DNA of 64,000 bases, taken from positions 1 through 64,000 of the IMG/VR virus record IMGVR_UViG_3300025645_000048. One strand, written 5' to 3'. The translations under genes and the position numbers were made by a program. The notes beneath the pieces were generated by a model. The model made no database searches. It was given only the letters and a program-made list of their open reading frames with translations, and was not told where the DNA came from. Of this stretch, positions 25,836 through 35,788 are shown one piece after another (position 1 is the first letter of the stretch; each line of letters begins with the position of its first letter). The DNA comes from a virus.

Positions 25836-28800
25836 GTTTAAAGAACTATATCAATACCTCGTTGATAACGAGATGACTGACTTATCTGAAGAAGATTTTA
25901 AGGTTAAATATGCTCAAGGAACAGATAATAACTCTATACTATTTACCTACCTTCAAGACAATGAATTAACTGATTTAGACCAACAAACATTTAATTCTAA
26001 ATACTTTCCACAACAAACACAAGTAGATGTTGATGTTGTTACTGATGAAGTAACAGATGTAAAAGATGGTCAAGAGGTTGATTCATCTACAATGGTAGAA
26101 GAAACTGTTGCTTATGATCCTAGAGAACAAGGTATGGATGACACAATATCCTACAACAACAATGCTACTGTTTTTGAAAAATCACTAGCATATGTTACTC
26201 CAGATTTAATTGATAGGGAAGAAGAAGAGGTGGTTAACAGAATGAATTATCATTTTGGCGACTATGGTTTTACTTTTGAAGAAGGGGGAGGTATGATGTC
26301 TGGCATGGATGGAATGAGTGTTCGTGCAGAAAATGGTCAAACCATAAATGTAAACCTCGATCCAATATTTGGAGATTTATTCGGTGGTGAAACTCAAGAA
26401 TCTAACAAGTTACAGGATTTTTTAAAAAAGAATAAAAAAACTAACCCAGAGCTAGAGGCTTTTAATGCTGAGAATAATCGTAAAAGAAAAAAATACTTTA
26501 GCAAGAAGGCAGTTGATGAGGATTTAGATGATTTAAAAACTAAAGCTACTTCTATAAATAAACGAGCACAAGTTTATCAAACTGAAAAAACCAAGCATGA
26601 AGAGGCTATGGATGGTTTAATGATGGTGCCTTCACAAGAAAGAGGTGCTGAGTGGCAGTTAAAATACCAACAACAGTTAGCGGTTGGTAAAAGACTAAAC
26701 GAACTTAAACAAACAGTATCTAACGAACTCAAGTCATATAGAACTATAGAAAAACAAGTTCATTCTGCTGTAGGAAACTACATGGAAATGAAATTAAATG
26801 ATGGAAGTGGTCCTGGAACATTTTTAAAAGGTTTTTATAATAGTGTGGTGGGAAGAGGTATTTCTCAAATTTTTGCATATGGTGCTGATTTAGGAATAGA
26901 CGGATTATATGGTATAGGTCAAGCTATAAATGAGGATTTTTCTTTACGAAGTCTATCAGGTGTGACTGAAGAAGAGAAAAAAGAAAGGTATATAACTATT
27001 GCAAAAGATTTAGGTTATGATGTTCCTACTGATGTAATGGATAGTGATGAGTCTTATCAAAACTGGTTGAACAGCCTCAGTGAAGAAGATGAGATGGCAC
27101 TAGATGGTGATACTGATTTATTTACTTCACAATTAAATAAAGAAGGAAGAAAGGCATTAAAAGACTCTGGAAAAGAATTAAAAAACATTAATGGTAAGTT
27201 ACAATTATATAATCCTAAAGGTGGAATTTTAGGTAAAGGTGGGTATGAGGATGTTCCTGCAGACTATTTAGACAAAACCAAAAGAGACAAACTAGATAGA
27301 TTAGTTTTGGATGCAGAAGTTAAGTCGGCAAAAAAACCTACTAAAGAGTTTATTAAAAAGAACTGGAATCAATTATTGTCTTTTGATGATGTTTCTGATG
27401 AAAAAATTGCTGAAATGCGAGAAGACAGTATTATAGCCGAGGGTTTATTAGGCTTAGGTGAGTCATTACCGGCTATAGGGTTGTCATTAGCTTCAAGAGG
27501 TAAAATAAAAGCAACTGGACAATTTGCTAATGTAAGAAACATAGCTGGAAGAATACTAGGGTTAGACTCTAAAGGTGGGGTAGCCCAAGTGTTAGCTTTT
27601 TCAGCTTTACAAGCTGAGGCAATGCAAGAGGAAATGGATGCTGATGAAGATTTTAAATATGTTACAGAAGGAGAAAGAAAATTAATTTTAGGCCCTACAG
27701 CATTAACAGTAGCAGTATTAGAAAGATATGGTCTAAGAAATTTATTGCGTAATAAAACTATAATGACTGGTTTAATGAATCAAGTTACTAAGACTTTACC
27801 TCAAGGTGCATCTGCCGCACTATATAAATCTACATTAGAAAAAATAGTTAAAAGTAATATTGCCAAAGGAATATACACTAATAAAGGAGTAAAGTTTAGT
27901 ACTTCTGTAGCAAAAGCAGCCTTAGCTGAAGCAGAAACAGGAGGCTTACAACAGATAGCAGAAATGGGCTACAAGGATATATGGAATGATATGAACGAAA
28001 AAGACATGTTCGATCAACCAGAAATGTGGTCTAAAGAGTTTTGGCAAGAAGCTAAACATGCTGCAATGGCCGAAGCAGTAGGTGGGTTTGTTATGGGTAT
28101 ACCAGGGGGTATAGTAAATGCCTATAAGGTTGGTGAAACTGATAATATATCTGATGCAACATTAGAGTTGTTTGATGCAATAAGAGGTGATAATATTACC
28201 ATGAAAGCATACAAAGAACAATTAAATCTTCAAGTGGCTGATGGTACAAAAACACAAAAACAAGCTAATGAAGAGTTATTGCAATTTGAAACTTTATCTG
28301 GTGCGGCAAACACTATACCAGTTGATTTAGATATAACTGCTAGAAAAAAAGCATTAGGATTAATTTTTGAAAGACAAGGTCTTGAAGCAGAAATGGAAGG
28401 GATGGATAAAGACCTAGGTTCTTACAAGAAAAAAGAAGCTAGAGTTGAAGAAATTAAAAATGAATTATCACAAATTGGAAGTGAACAAGCTGATGATTCT
28501 GCATCGCTAGAAAAGGAAAGTGAAAATATCCCTACATTTGTTTCTGAAGAAAAAATTACTAGAGAGGAATTAAATGAGCCTGATACTTTTACTCACAGAA
28601 CAATGAGTAAAGATGCAATTACTAGTTGGGCTGATGGAGGTCAAGTGATTGGGAAAAAAGAAGATTTAGGAGATTTTGACTCTAGAGTACCCAATAACCC
28701 ATTAGAAGCGGCATCAAAAAAAGAAGGCTTCAATAGGCAGTCTCCTAATTTCCAAAAAGGTGGTGTTTATTCTGGAAAATTAAAACCTGGAGAGTTTGTT

Positions 28801-31800
28801 GTTGTTGCTAAAGGAGAAAATAAATTTATACCTAGTGCAAGTTTTCAAAACAGAAAAACTTTTGAAAAAAGTGGTGGAATTTCAACTTTAAAACCAGATT
28901 CAAGAGATTTATCTAATTTTAATTTATATAAAGTAAATGAAAAAGGAGAGTTAGTAAAACAAAATTGGAACAATTATAAAACAAGTAAAAATGCCATTCA
29001 AAAGTCAAAAACAACGAGCATGGATGTACGCCAATCTTCCGGAGATGGCAAAACGATGGGAAAAGGAAACAAAGGGACCACTACCCAACAGAGCACCCAA
29101 GAAAACCAAGATGCGTCTCAAACGAAATCGGAAGAGAAAGTAACTAAAGAAGAGCAAGAAGATATTGACGCCTTTTTTGGTCAAGAGGTTGGGTTAGAGG
29201 TTGAATCTATTTCTGACAACTTATCTATAAACCGTCAACAAAAAGATGGTAGTAAGGTTAAAGACACTAAATTAAGCACACAAATCATAAGAAGAGCCAA
29301 GTTAGCTGCAAAAGCTATAAAAAAAATTGCTCCAAATGTAAAAATGGTGCTACACCAAACAACAGAAGAGTTTGAAAAGTTTGCACCTAAAGGAAATGGA
29401 TATTATAATCCAAACACTAAAGTAATTCATATAAACTTAGCAACTGCAAAAAATAAAACTGTAGCTCATGAGGTATTTCATGCAGTGTTTTTAGAAAAAA
29501 TTGCCGGCGGTGACAAAGGTGCAATAGCAGCAGCCGACAGATTAATTAAATCTGTAAGAAAAAGTTTGCCTAATGATTCTATGTTAGCAAAACGAATGGA
29601 TGCATTTGCTAATAAATATAAAGACAGTGCGTTCCAAAATGAGGAAAGAGTAGCTGAGTTGTTTTCTTTAATGGCTACAGAGTACAAATCTTTAACTAAA
29701 CCTGCTAAAAACAGAGTAGTTGAGTTTATTAAAAGTGTAGCAAAAAAATTAGGTATAAAAATTTCTAATGATTTTACAAGTTCTGATGAAGCTGTTATTG
29801 ATTTTTTAAATACATTTTCTAAAAAAGTACAGTCTGGTGAAGAAGTAGTTGAGTCTGACTTAACTGCATTAGATGAAATAAATGAGCAACTAGCTCAAGA
29901 TGGTACTGCACCAATTGGTAATCCAACTGAAATAAATAAACCTCAAGAGGGGAGGCAGTCTAAAATAAAGTTTAATGATAGTTATCCTTTATCCTTAGTT
30001 ACTCCAGAAAATAAAATAGATATAAATAGTCTTATTGATAATATTTCTAACAAAAAACAAAAAGTTTGGTTTTGGGTTGCAGATCAGTTAGGGCTAGGTA
30101 ATGTAGATGGAATTGAAATGGATGCTGGACCAAGTTTTTCTTTACAACCAGAAAACTTAAAGAAAAAAACTATATGGGCAAGTGGTTTAGATAATTCAAA
30201 ATTAAGCAAAAACATAGATGCAGCCGATTATATTTTTATTATAAGTGGATCACCTGAAACTAGTAAATTGTTTAATAAAAAAGTATTTGATAGATATATT
30301 AAAGATTTAGGTGATTATGCAAAATTTAAAAAAGATGCATTAGCAACTAATCCAACAAAAGCAATAAGAGATAGTCTTGAAGAATTTGATAGTTGGTCGG
30401 CAATGAGAAAAAGTCCAAAAAGAAAAAACTTCTTAATAGCTCTAAACGAACAAAGCAGAAAGCCTAACACTAAATTTCATGCATTAATTAATAATTTAGG
30501 AGGATTTGTAAGTGCTCAATCTTTAAGAGATGGGTTTTACAGAGATAATAATTTTGCTCAAAATGATATAATGATGGTGTTAAAGCCAACAGGATTAGGA
30601 GGTAAATCAAATCATTCTACTTATTCTACAGACATCTTAGGGGATGTTGTGGGAGTTCCAGATGCAAAAATAAATGCTAGAGAAATAGTTCCAGAAAATA
30701 TAAAAAAGAAAATAGAGGGAACAAATATTTCAGTGCAAACTTCTAGTATAGCTCCTTATGGCGGTTCTACTCAAACAGCAGTAAAAACCATCACTAAACC
30801 TCAAGAGGGGAGGCAACAAAGAGATACACTCGCTGAGATAAATGTGTTTTATAATATGAATAACAGTGGCTTTTTTAGTCCACAAGTCGATACATATAGA
30901 TTACAAAAAGAATTAGATGCTTTAAACCAAGGTTATAAACTAAGACAGGCACCATACAATCAGTATGGTCAAGGTGGTGGATACTCTATATATGACTCTA
31001 GAGGTAAAAGAGTAAGACCACCTAAAGACAGTGAGTATAGACAGGGTAGGCAACAGAAGATGGATAAAGAAAACGACCTTCTAAAAATTATTGTTATAGG
31101 TAGGGAACAAGGTGGATTTAAAGATGGTGCTATTAAAGATTATTTAAAAAGAAGAAAAAAAGAAGTAAATGGCAAGTTAGTTCCTGCATATTCTGCAGCA
31201 GAAATAAACAATGCTATGGAGGTGGTTGAAGGATACAATGAAGATAAATATTTATTTAAATCATTTCCTAAAAGTTTTAACAACATAGAGGGAGGTTTTT
31301 TAGCTGGTCTAAAATTGTTAAAAAAGGTAAATGCATACTACAAAAGACTTGTAACAAATAACGAAAAAAAGAAATCTGTAGCTGTTAAAGGCACACCATT
31401 AACTGAAGAACAGATAAGAGAAAAAGTAATAGAGTATTTTGTTAATTTAAAAGAATATCAAAATGAAGGTGCTCAAGGTAATAGGTTGACTGCACAACAA
31501 ATGGCTATGGAAAAAGATTTGTTAGAATTACTTTTACCCGATCCATTAAAAGCTAACCCACAAAGAATTAGAGCTATAAACAAAAGAATTAGAGAAATAA
31601 AGTTTGATGAAAAGAATTTAAAAAAGGTACAAATAGCATTAAGAAATTATATAAGATCGGTTCTTCCAAGAGATTTATATACTCCAGGTGAAATTGATAA
31701 CTTAATTAATAAAGTAAATAGAATTAATAAAGAAAATTTTGACTCTGTTAAAAATGAGGTGTTTAAAATTGTCACTACTAAAACAAATAAATCTTTACAG

Positions 31801-34800
31801 GAATCTATATTTGATATATTGAACAAGAAGTATCAAACAATTCAGTCTGGTAGACTAAAAGGAGTAACAGTTGACAACGAAACTAGAAAAAAAATAGAAA
31901 GAATTAATGCAATGGTAGTAAACCCTAAAGCTACCGCTGATGAGATTATGAAAGCTAATGAAAAGCTTTTAAAAGAATACAACAAAATAACTCAAGAAGA
32001 GGTTGATATAGATAAATCTTTTGTGTTTTCTAAAAACACAAGTGAAAAAAGGACACAAGTTAAAAGCAGTTTAGATGAAGATGCATTGAGTAGATTGGCA
32101 GAAATTACTACAGCTATGCAAATAAACAATTCATTTTTAGCAGAAATGAACGATCCAAATAAAACCACTTTATTGTCTAATGTATTAAATTCTCTAAATC
32201 AAATGCAAGAGACTGGTAGAGCAAACTTAGAATATGTTCTTCTTAATGATGCAATTACTTACAGAGAAAATGAAAGGAAAGTTTTTAGAGAGATGACTGG
32301 CATAAATTTAGATGCAAAACAATCTTTAATAGACCAAGGAGTTTCTGAAAATGAAATAACAGAGGGAATGATTAATGTAGAGTTTAATAGACTTAAGCAA
32401 GATGTATCAATCGACGCTAAAAGAAAGGGTGGATTAAGACCTCCTACAGTCAGAAAAAGATTTCAAAACATAATTAATAAAATGTTAAACAGTTTTGATC
32501 GTAATGTATTTGCATCAGCTGAAGATTTAACAGGCTTAATAGATAGAATTGTAACTCAACCAGGTGAATTATTTGAAGGTGACACACAGACGATTGTACA
32601 AAAAGCAGTAAGAGAAGCTACTAGAATGTACAAGGCTAGGATGATGGGACAGAAGGATATTTTTGAAAATAAAATGACTGAATTGTTTGGCAAAAGATGG
32701 TTAAAAAACAACGCTAAAAACTCTCAACAGACTGAGATTATAATAATTAGTCAAGCTAAAAATGACCAACTAGTAAAAGAAAAGGAAAAGGTATTGGCTG
32801 ATAAATCTTTAACAAGTGGTGAAAAAACAGCAAAAGTAAAAGGATTAGATGAGGCAATAGATACTAATACTATTTATATAAGTCAAAATCAGTTGATGTA
32901 TTACTACTCTCAAATGCAAGATCCTTCGCTTCAAGAAAGTTTTATAAATACTTTTGCACCTACTGGTAATTATAAAAATGAATTTGAGTCTAGAATAAGA
33001 AAAGAGTTAGAGGATAAGTTAGATCCTAGATTAAAAGAATTTTCTAGTTGGATGATAAATGACTACTACCCATCTTTATATAATCACTACAACGAAACAT
33101 ATAAACAGATTTACCGAACAGACATGCCTTGGAATCAATTTTATGCAGGTAGAGTTTATAGAAAAAATGCCAATGATTCTGAAGGTTTAGATTTATTAGC
33201 TGACAGTAATAATTCTTGGATGACAAATGTAGGTGCTGCAAGTTCTAAAGTTAGATTACAGAACTCTAATCCAATCTCAATGGTTGATGGTATGGATGCT
33301 CTAATTAATTATACTAAAGATATGGAGTACTTTGCTGCTTATGCAGTTCCAGTAAGAAATATTAATAAAATATTTACATCTCCTGCTATTAAAGAAACAA
33401 TTCAAGAAAAGTATGGTAAAGATGTGTGGCAATATATTAATGATTCGATAGAAAAAATTGCAAACAAGGGTGTGCAGAATCAAGGTGAAACTAAGGTTAT
33501 AAATTTATTTAACAATACATTTTTATTATCTCGCCTTGGATTAAACCCAACTCTTACTTTAAAACAGTTGACTTCATTTGTAACCTATGGAAATGAAATA
33601 GGTTATATGAACTGGGTAAAAAACAGTGCAATAAGTTTAGCGAGTATAAAAACAAACTTCAGAGAAGTTATGGACAACTCTATAATTTTACAAGATAGAT
33701 ATGGTAAACCTATAACTAGAGCTGTAGAAAATTATTCTGACAGTAAATTTGAAGAACTTAATGCTAGAGATTTTTCTAATTTTGGTTTAGGTAAACAAAA
33801 TTTAGATAAAATATCAAAAGTATTAATGTTTACAACTATGACTGGTGATAAGGGTGCAATCTTAATTGGTGGTATACCTAACTATGTGTATTATAAAAAC
33901 CAGTATAAAAAGAAAAACCCTAATGCATCTAAACAAGAAGTAATTGATTATGCAATAAGAAAGTTTGAACAAGATACATTAAGAACTCAACAGTCTTATG
34001 ACCTACAAGACAAAGACTACTTTCAAAGCAAAGGCTCTATGGTTAGAGCATTCAATATGTTCTTGACTACACCAAAACAATACTTTAGAAAAGAAATTAT
34101 TGCAATGAGAAACATATATAGACTCGCATCGAGTGGAGGGTTTCTGTCTGCAAAAAACGCTAAATCAGGTAGAGGAACAATGTTCCAAAATTTACGAACA
34201 CTAGGTGTTTATCATGTGGTTATGCCGGTATTCTTTCAATGGGTATCTTCTGGTTTTCCTGGATTAGCAAGAGGCTGGGATGATGAAGACACTGATGACA
34301 TTGCTTTTGCAGCTATGCTTGGTAATTTAAATGCATTGTTTATATATGGTAAAATAGCTGAGACAATAGTAGATGCTGCTGCGGGTAAGCCATGGGTAAG
34401 CAAACCATCAACAATTCCAGTATTAGGGCAAATAGCTTTACTGGGTGATTTATATGTGAGAATGAATAATGCTACATCCCCTGAAAAACAAAAAGAACAC
34501 TTTAATAAATTAATGGCTGAGTTAGTGGCTACTACTGGTATACCAGCTCCACAGCTAAAAAGGTTTTATGAAAATTGGAGTCAATTAGATAAAAGTAAAA
34601 GTTTTGGAGACTTTGTTTTAAAACTATTTAACTTCTCTCAATATGCTCAAAAGAAAAAGAAAAAAGGTGGAGGATTGACTAAAGCAGAACAGAAAAAATA
34701 TTTTCCAGATTTATTTCCAGATGATTTAGAAGGAACAAATGAGGCAAGTGAAATAAAAAAAGAACAAAGAAGATTAAGACAAGAACTTTTAGATGATATG

Positions 34801-34806
34801 TTTTAA
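25828..34806 (+). CDS. Giant internal virion protein with zinc-metalloprotease motif
   Basis: This 2,992-residue protein is probably packaged and ejected into the host. Its N-terminus has two copies of a ~30-residue helical unit (LYQYLVDNEMTDLSEEDF and LFTYLQDNELTDLDQQTF). Gly-rich hydrophobic stretches follow near 330-370, 535-560 and 745-765. Residues ~920-1010 form a possible ADP-ribosyltransferase-like or hydrolase-like beta domain (THRTMSKDAITSWADGG ... GGVYSGKLKPGEFVV), uncertain. A linker (~1062-1105) has foreign composition. The zincin is at HEVFH (1214-1218), with acidic residues in EERVAELF (~1272-1277) as candidate third ligand. Two identical KPQEGRQ linkers (1371, 1657) flank a ~280-residue domain. 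The rest is helical, ending with a conserved-looking RAFNMFLTTPKQYFRKEI segment (~2740) and a hydrophobic stretch. I see no DxDGD RNA-polymerase motif. It fits the polyvalent-protein theme described for phage-ejected giants. Confidence 0.8.
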   Translation: MDKFKELYQYLVDNEMTDLSEEDFKVKYAQGTDNNSILFTYLQDNELTDLDQQTFNSKYFPQQTQVDVDVVTDEVTDVKDGQEVDSSTMVEETVAYDPREQGMDDTISYNNNATVFEKSLAYVTPDLIDREEEEVVNRMNYHFGDYGFTFEEGGGMMSGMDGMSVRAENGQTINVNLDPIFGDLFGGETQESNKLQDFLKKNKKTNPELEAFNAENNRKRKKYFSKKAVDEDLDDLKTKATSINKRAQVYQTEKTKHEEAMDGLMMVPSQERGAEWQLKYQQQLAVGKRLNELKQTVSNELKSYRTIEKQVHSAVGNYMEMKLNDGSGPGTFLKGFYNSVVGRGISQIFAYGADLGIDGLYGIGQAINEDFSLRSLSGVTEEEKKERYITIAKDLGYDVPTDVMDSDESYQNWLNSLSEEDEMALDGDTDLFTSQLNKEGRKALKDSGKELKNINGKLQLYNPKGGILGKGGYEDVPADYLDKTKRDKLDRLVLDAEVKSAKKPTKEFIKKNWNQLLSFDDVSDEKIAEMREDSIIAEGLLGLGESLPAIGLSLASRGKIKATGQFANVRNIAGRILGLDSKGGVAQVLAFSALQAEAMQEEMDADEDFKYVTEGERKLILGPTALTVAVLERYGLRNLLRNKTIMTGLMNQVTKTLPQGASAALYKSTLEKIVKSNIAKGIYTNKGVKFSTSVAKAALAEAETGGLQQIAEMGYKDIWNDMNEKDMFDQPEMWSKEFWQEAKHAAMAEAVGGFVMGIPGGIVNAYKVGETDNISDATLELFDAIRGDNITMKAYKEQLNLQVADGTKTQKQANEELLQFETLSGAANTIPVDLDITARKKALGLIFERQGLEAEMEGMDKDLGSYKKKEARVEEIKNELSQIGSEQADDSASLEKESENIPTFVSEEKITREELNEPDTFTHRTMSKDAITSWADGGQVIGKKEDLGDFDSRVPNNPLEAASKKEGFNRQSPNFQKGGVYSGKLKPGEFVVVAKGENKFIPSASFQNRKTFEKSGGISTLKPDSRDLSNFNLYKVNEKGELVKQNWNNYKTSKNAIQKSKTTSMDVRQSSGDGKTMGKGNKGTTTQQSTQENQDASQTKSEEKVTKEEQEDIDAFFGQEVGLEVESISDNLSINRQQKDGSKVKDTKLSTQIIRRAKLAAKAIKKIAPNVKMVLHQTTEEFEKFAPKGNGYYNPNTKVIHINLATAKNKTVAHEVFHAVFLEKIAGGDKGAIAAADRLIKSVRKSLPNDSMLAKRMDAFANKYKDSAFQNEERVAELFSLMATEYKSLTKPAKNRVVEFIKSVAKKLGIKISNDFTSSDEAVIDFLNTFSKKVQSGEEVVESDLTALDEINEQLAQDGTAPIGNPTEINKPQEGRQSKIKFNDSYPLSLVTPENKIDINSLIDNISNKKQKVWFWVADQLGLGNVDGIEMDAGPSFSLQPENLKKKTIWASGLDNSKLSKNIDAADYIFIISGSPETSKLFNKKVFDRYIKDLGDYAKFKKDALATNPTKAIRDSLEEFDSWSAMRKSPKRKNFLIALNEQSRKPNTKFHALINNLGGFVSAQSLRDGFYRDNNFAQNDIMMVLKPTGLGGKSNHSTYSTDILGDVVGVPDAKINAREIVPENIKKKIEGTNISVQTSSIAPYGGSTQTAVKTITKPQEGRQQRDTLAEINVFYNMNNSGFFSPQVDTYRLQKELDALNQGYKLRQAPYNQYGQGGGYSIYDSRGKRVRPPKDSEYRQGRQQKMDKENDLLKIIVIGREQGGFKDGAIKDYLKRRKKEVNGKLVPAYSAAEINNAMEVVEGYNEDKYLFKSFPKSFNNIEGGFLAGLKLLKKVNAYYKRLVTNNEKKKSVAVKGTPLTEEQIREKVIEYFVNLKEYQNEGAQGNRLTAQQMAMEKDLLELLLPDPLKANPQRIRAINKRIREIKFDEKNLKKVQIALRNYIRSVLPRDLYTPGEIDNLINKVNRINKENFDSVKNEVFKIVTTKTNKSLQESIFDILNKKYQTIQSGRLKGVTVDNETRKKIERINAMVVNPKATADEIMKANEKLLKEYNKITQEEVDIDKSFVFSKNTSEKRTQVKSSLDEDALSRLAEITTAMQINNSFLAEMNDPNKTTLLSNVLNSLNQMQETGRANLEYVLLNDAITYRENERKVFREMTGINLDAKQSLIDQGVSENEITEGMINVEFNRLKQDVSIDAKRKGGLRPPTVRKRFQNIINKMLNSFDRNVFASAEDLTGLIDRIVTQPGELFEGDTQTIVQKAVREATRMYKARMMGQKDIFENKMTELFGKRWLKNNAKNSQQTEIIIISQAKNDQLVKEKEKVLADKSLTSGEKTAKVKGLDEAIDTNTIYISQNQLMYYYSQMQDPSLQESFINTFAPTGNYKNEFESRIRKELEDKLDPRLKEFSSWMINDYYPSLYNHYNETYKQIYRTDMPWNQFYAGRVYRKNANDSEGLDLLADSNNSWMTNVGAASSKVRLQNSNPISMVDGMDALINYTKDMEYFAAYAVPVRNINKIFTSPAIKETIQEKYGKDVWQYINDSIEKIANKGVQNQGETKVINLFNNTFLLSRLGLNPTLTLKQLTSFVTYGNEIGYMNWVKNSAISLASIKTNFREVMDNSIILQDRYGKPITRAVENYSDSKFEELNARDFSNFGLGKQNLDKISKVLMFTTMTGDKGAILIGGIPNYVYYKNQYKKKNPNASKQEVIDYAIRKFEQDTLRTQQSYDLQDKDYFQSKGSMVRAFNMFLTTPKQYFRKEIIAMRNIYRLASSGGFLSAKNAKSGRGTMFQNLRTLGVYHVVMPVFFQWVSSGFPGLARGWDDEDTDDIAFAAMLGNLNALFIYGKIAETIVDAAAGKPWVSKPSTIPVLGQIALLGDLYVRMNNATSPEKQKEHFNKLMAELVATTGIPAPQLKRFYENWSQLDKSKSFGDFVLKLFNFSQYAQKKKKKGGGLTKAEQKKYFPDLFPDDLEGTNEASEIKKEQRRLRQELLDDMF
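29937..29957 (+). repeat. 21-nt direct repeat, copy 1, in the giant gene
   Basis: An exact 21-nt match to 30795-30815, encoding KPQEGRQ in the same frame. It marks the left border of an ~840-nt domain. Confidence 0.85.
30795..30815 (+). repeat. 21-nt direct repeat, copy 2, in the giant gene
   Basis: Identical to 29937-29957 and again encodes KPQEGRQ. A weaker related segment, YRQGRQQK, follows at residue ~1737. The repeats may be domain-swap borders or protease sites. Confidence 0.85.
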
Positions 34807-34998
34807 TTAAACTTCATCAGACAATGACTGAATTAAATCAGCCATAAGTTTACAAACTTTTTGCGCCTTGGCTTTTGCTTCGTTGTGATCTCTCTCCATT
34901 AAGTCTTCATATAATTCGGTGATGAGGTTGTGTGAGTTGTTTGTCACAAAGTTAATATGCTTAATCGCACTCACATCGTCTTGAGATATACCGTTCAT
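34807..34998 (-). CDS. Hypothetical 63-residue helical protein
   Basis: An acidic helical protein with a central NLITELYEDLMERDHNEAKA segment. I do not recognise it. Its stop codon directly abuts that of the convergent giant gene within TTAATTAA, with no terminator between them. A good minus-strand promoter box lies 20 nt upstream. Confidence 0.65.
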   Translation of the reverse strand: MNGISQDDVSAIKHINFVTNNSHNLITELYEDLMERDHNEAKAKAQKVCKLMADLIQSLSDEV

Positions 34999-35018
34999 TT
35001 TTTTTTACCCATCTATAC

Positions 35019-35026
35019 CAAATATA
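35019..35026 (-). promoter_or_regulatory. Minus-strand promoter box TATATTTG
   Basis: CAAATATA on the plus strand reads TATATTTG on the minus strand, 20 nt before the ATG at 34998. This gives the last small gene of the block its own promoter. Confidence 0.5.
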
Positions 35027-35044
35027 AAAAAATTTTAGTAAGAT

Positions 35045-35260
35045 TCAAATGTCAGTACCTAATTCTTGGTTTATTTTAGCGATATGAATTTCTAGTCTAC
35101 TAATCTCTTTAAGCAATCCTAACATGTTATGTGCAGATATAGGGATGCGTCCACCATTAGGATTATAGGTCCCAGGATAACAACAATTAATAATTAAAAA
35201 TTGATATAAATTTCTTTTATATGATTTGAAATATTCTAAATCTTCGACTTTGTATATCAT
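35045..35260 (-). CDS. Hypothetical 71-residue protein
   Basis: I do not recognise it. It has an aromatic, basic N-terminal half (VEDLEYFKSYKRNLYQFL) and a helical C-terminal half (LLKEISRLEIHIAKINQELG). It overlaps the upstream gene by 4 nt, so it belongs to the nuclease-helicase transcript. Confidence 0.65.
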   Translation of the reverse strand: MIYKVEDLEYFKSYKRNLYQFLIINCCYPGTYNPNGGRIPISAHNMLGLLKEISRLEIHIAKINQELGTDI

Positions 35261-35580
35261 TTTCTAGGTTTTATGTATGAATTTAAACATATCAAATCTA
35301 AATATTCATTCATATTTATTAATGATAAGTCTGTAAGTGTTAAATACTCTCCATGTGTTTTCATCACTTCAACAGCAAAAGTAATAGGTTCATTATAATA
35401 ATGTACTACACCACCTAACACATAAGTAGTAAAATTATTAGGAGAAATATCTCTTAGATTATCTTGTATAAACAAAGCTATTTTTATAGCGATAGGTTCT
35501 TCTATCTCTTCTAGTGAGGTTACAAAGTTATCTTCTACTTCATAGCCTCTATCCTTTATGTACCTCGGTTCTAAATCCAT
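35257..35580 (-). CDS. Hypothetical 107-residue protein
   Basis: An acidic protein starting MDLEPRYIKDRGYEVEDNF with a central PIAIKIALFIQDNLRDISPN. No family is recognised. It overlaps both neighbours (32 nt with the VRR-NUC gene and 4 nt downstream), as expected within a tightly packed operon. Confidence 0.65.
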   Translation of the reverse strand: MDLEPRYIKDRGYEVEDNFVTSLEEIEEPIAIKIALFIQDNLRDISPNNFTTYVLGGVVHYYNEPITFAVEVMKTHGEYLTLTDLSLINMNEYLDLICLNSYIKPRK

Positions 35581-35788
35581 ATTCTTCTAATTCTTTTAAT
35601 CTATACTTCTGTAAAACTGACACCTTACCTTTCGGAGTTTTAACTTCCGAAAACAATACTTCACAGTTCGGAGGTATTGCAAGTAAATCAGGTATCCCAT
35701 TTTTATTAGTCTTAATTAATTTAAGCACATAATATCCTTCAGCCTCTAGTTCTTTTATTCTTTTGCTTTGTATTTGTTGCTCTGTCAT
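35549..35788 (-). CDS. VRR-NUC domain nuclease
   Basis: A 79-residue stand-alone VRR-NUC nuclease of the PD-(D/E)xK superfamily. The catalytic core is GIPDLLAIPP (the Asp) followed by LFSEVKTPKGKVSVLQKYRL (E-x-K and the Gln helix), ending in an RTEV strand. Proteins of this size resolve branched DNA or nick structures. It is encoded beside an SNF2 helicase, a pairing common in phages. It is likely used in recombination or replication-fork processing. Confidence 0.85.
   Translation of the reverse strand: MTEQQIQSKRIKELEAEGYYVLKLIKTNKNGIPDLLAIPPNCEVLFSEVKTPKGKVSVLQKYRLKELEEYGFRTEVHKG

Noticed and set aside
25828-34806. The giant as a packaged RNA polymerase like phi14:2 gp66
   Set aside because: No DxDGD catalytic motif is visible. 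DVDVV near the N-terminus and DFDSR near residue 953 do not fit.
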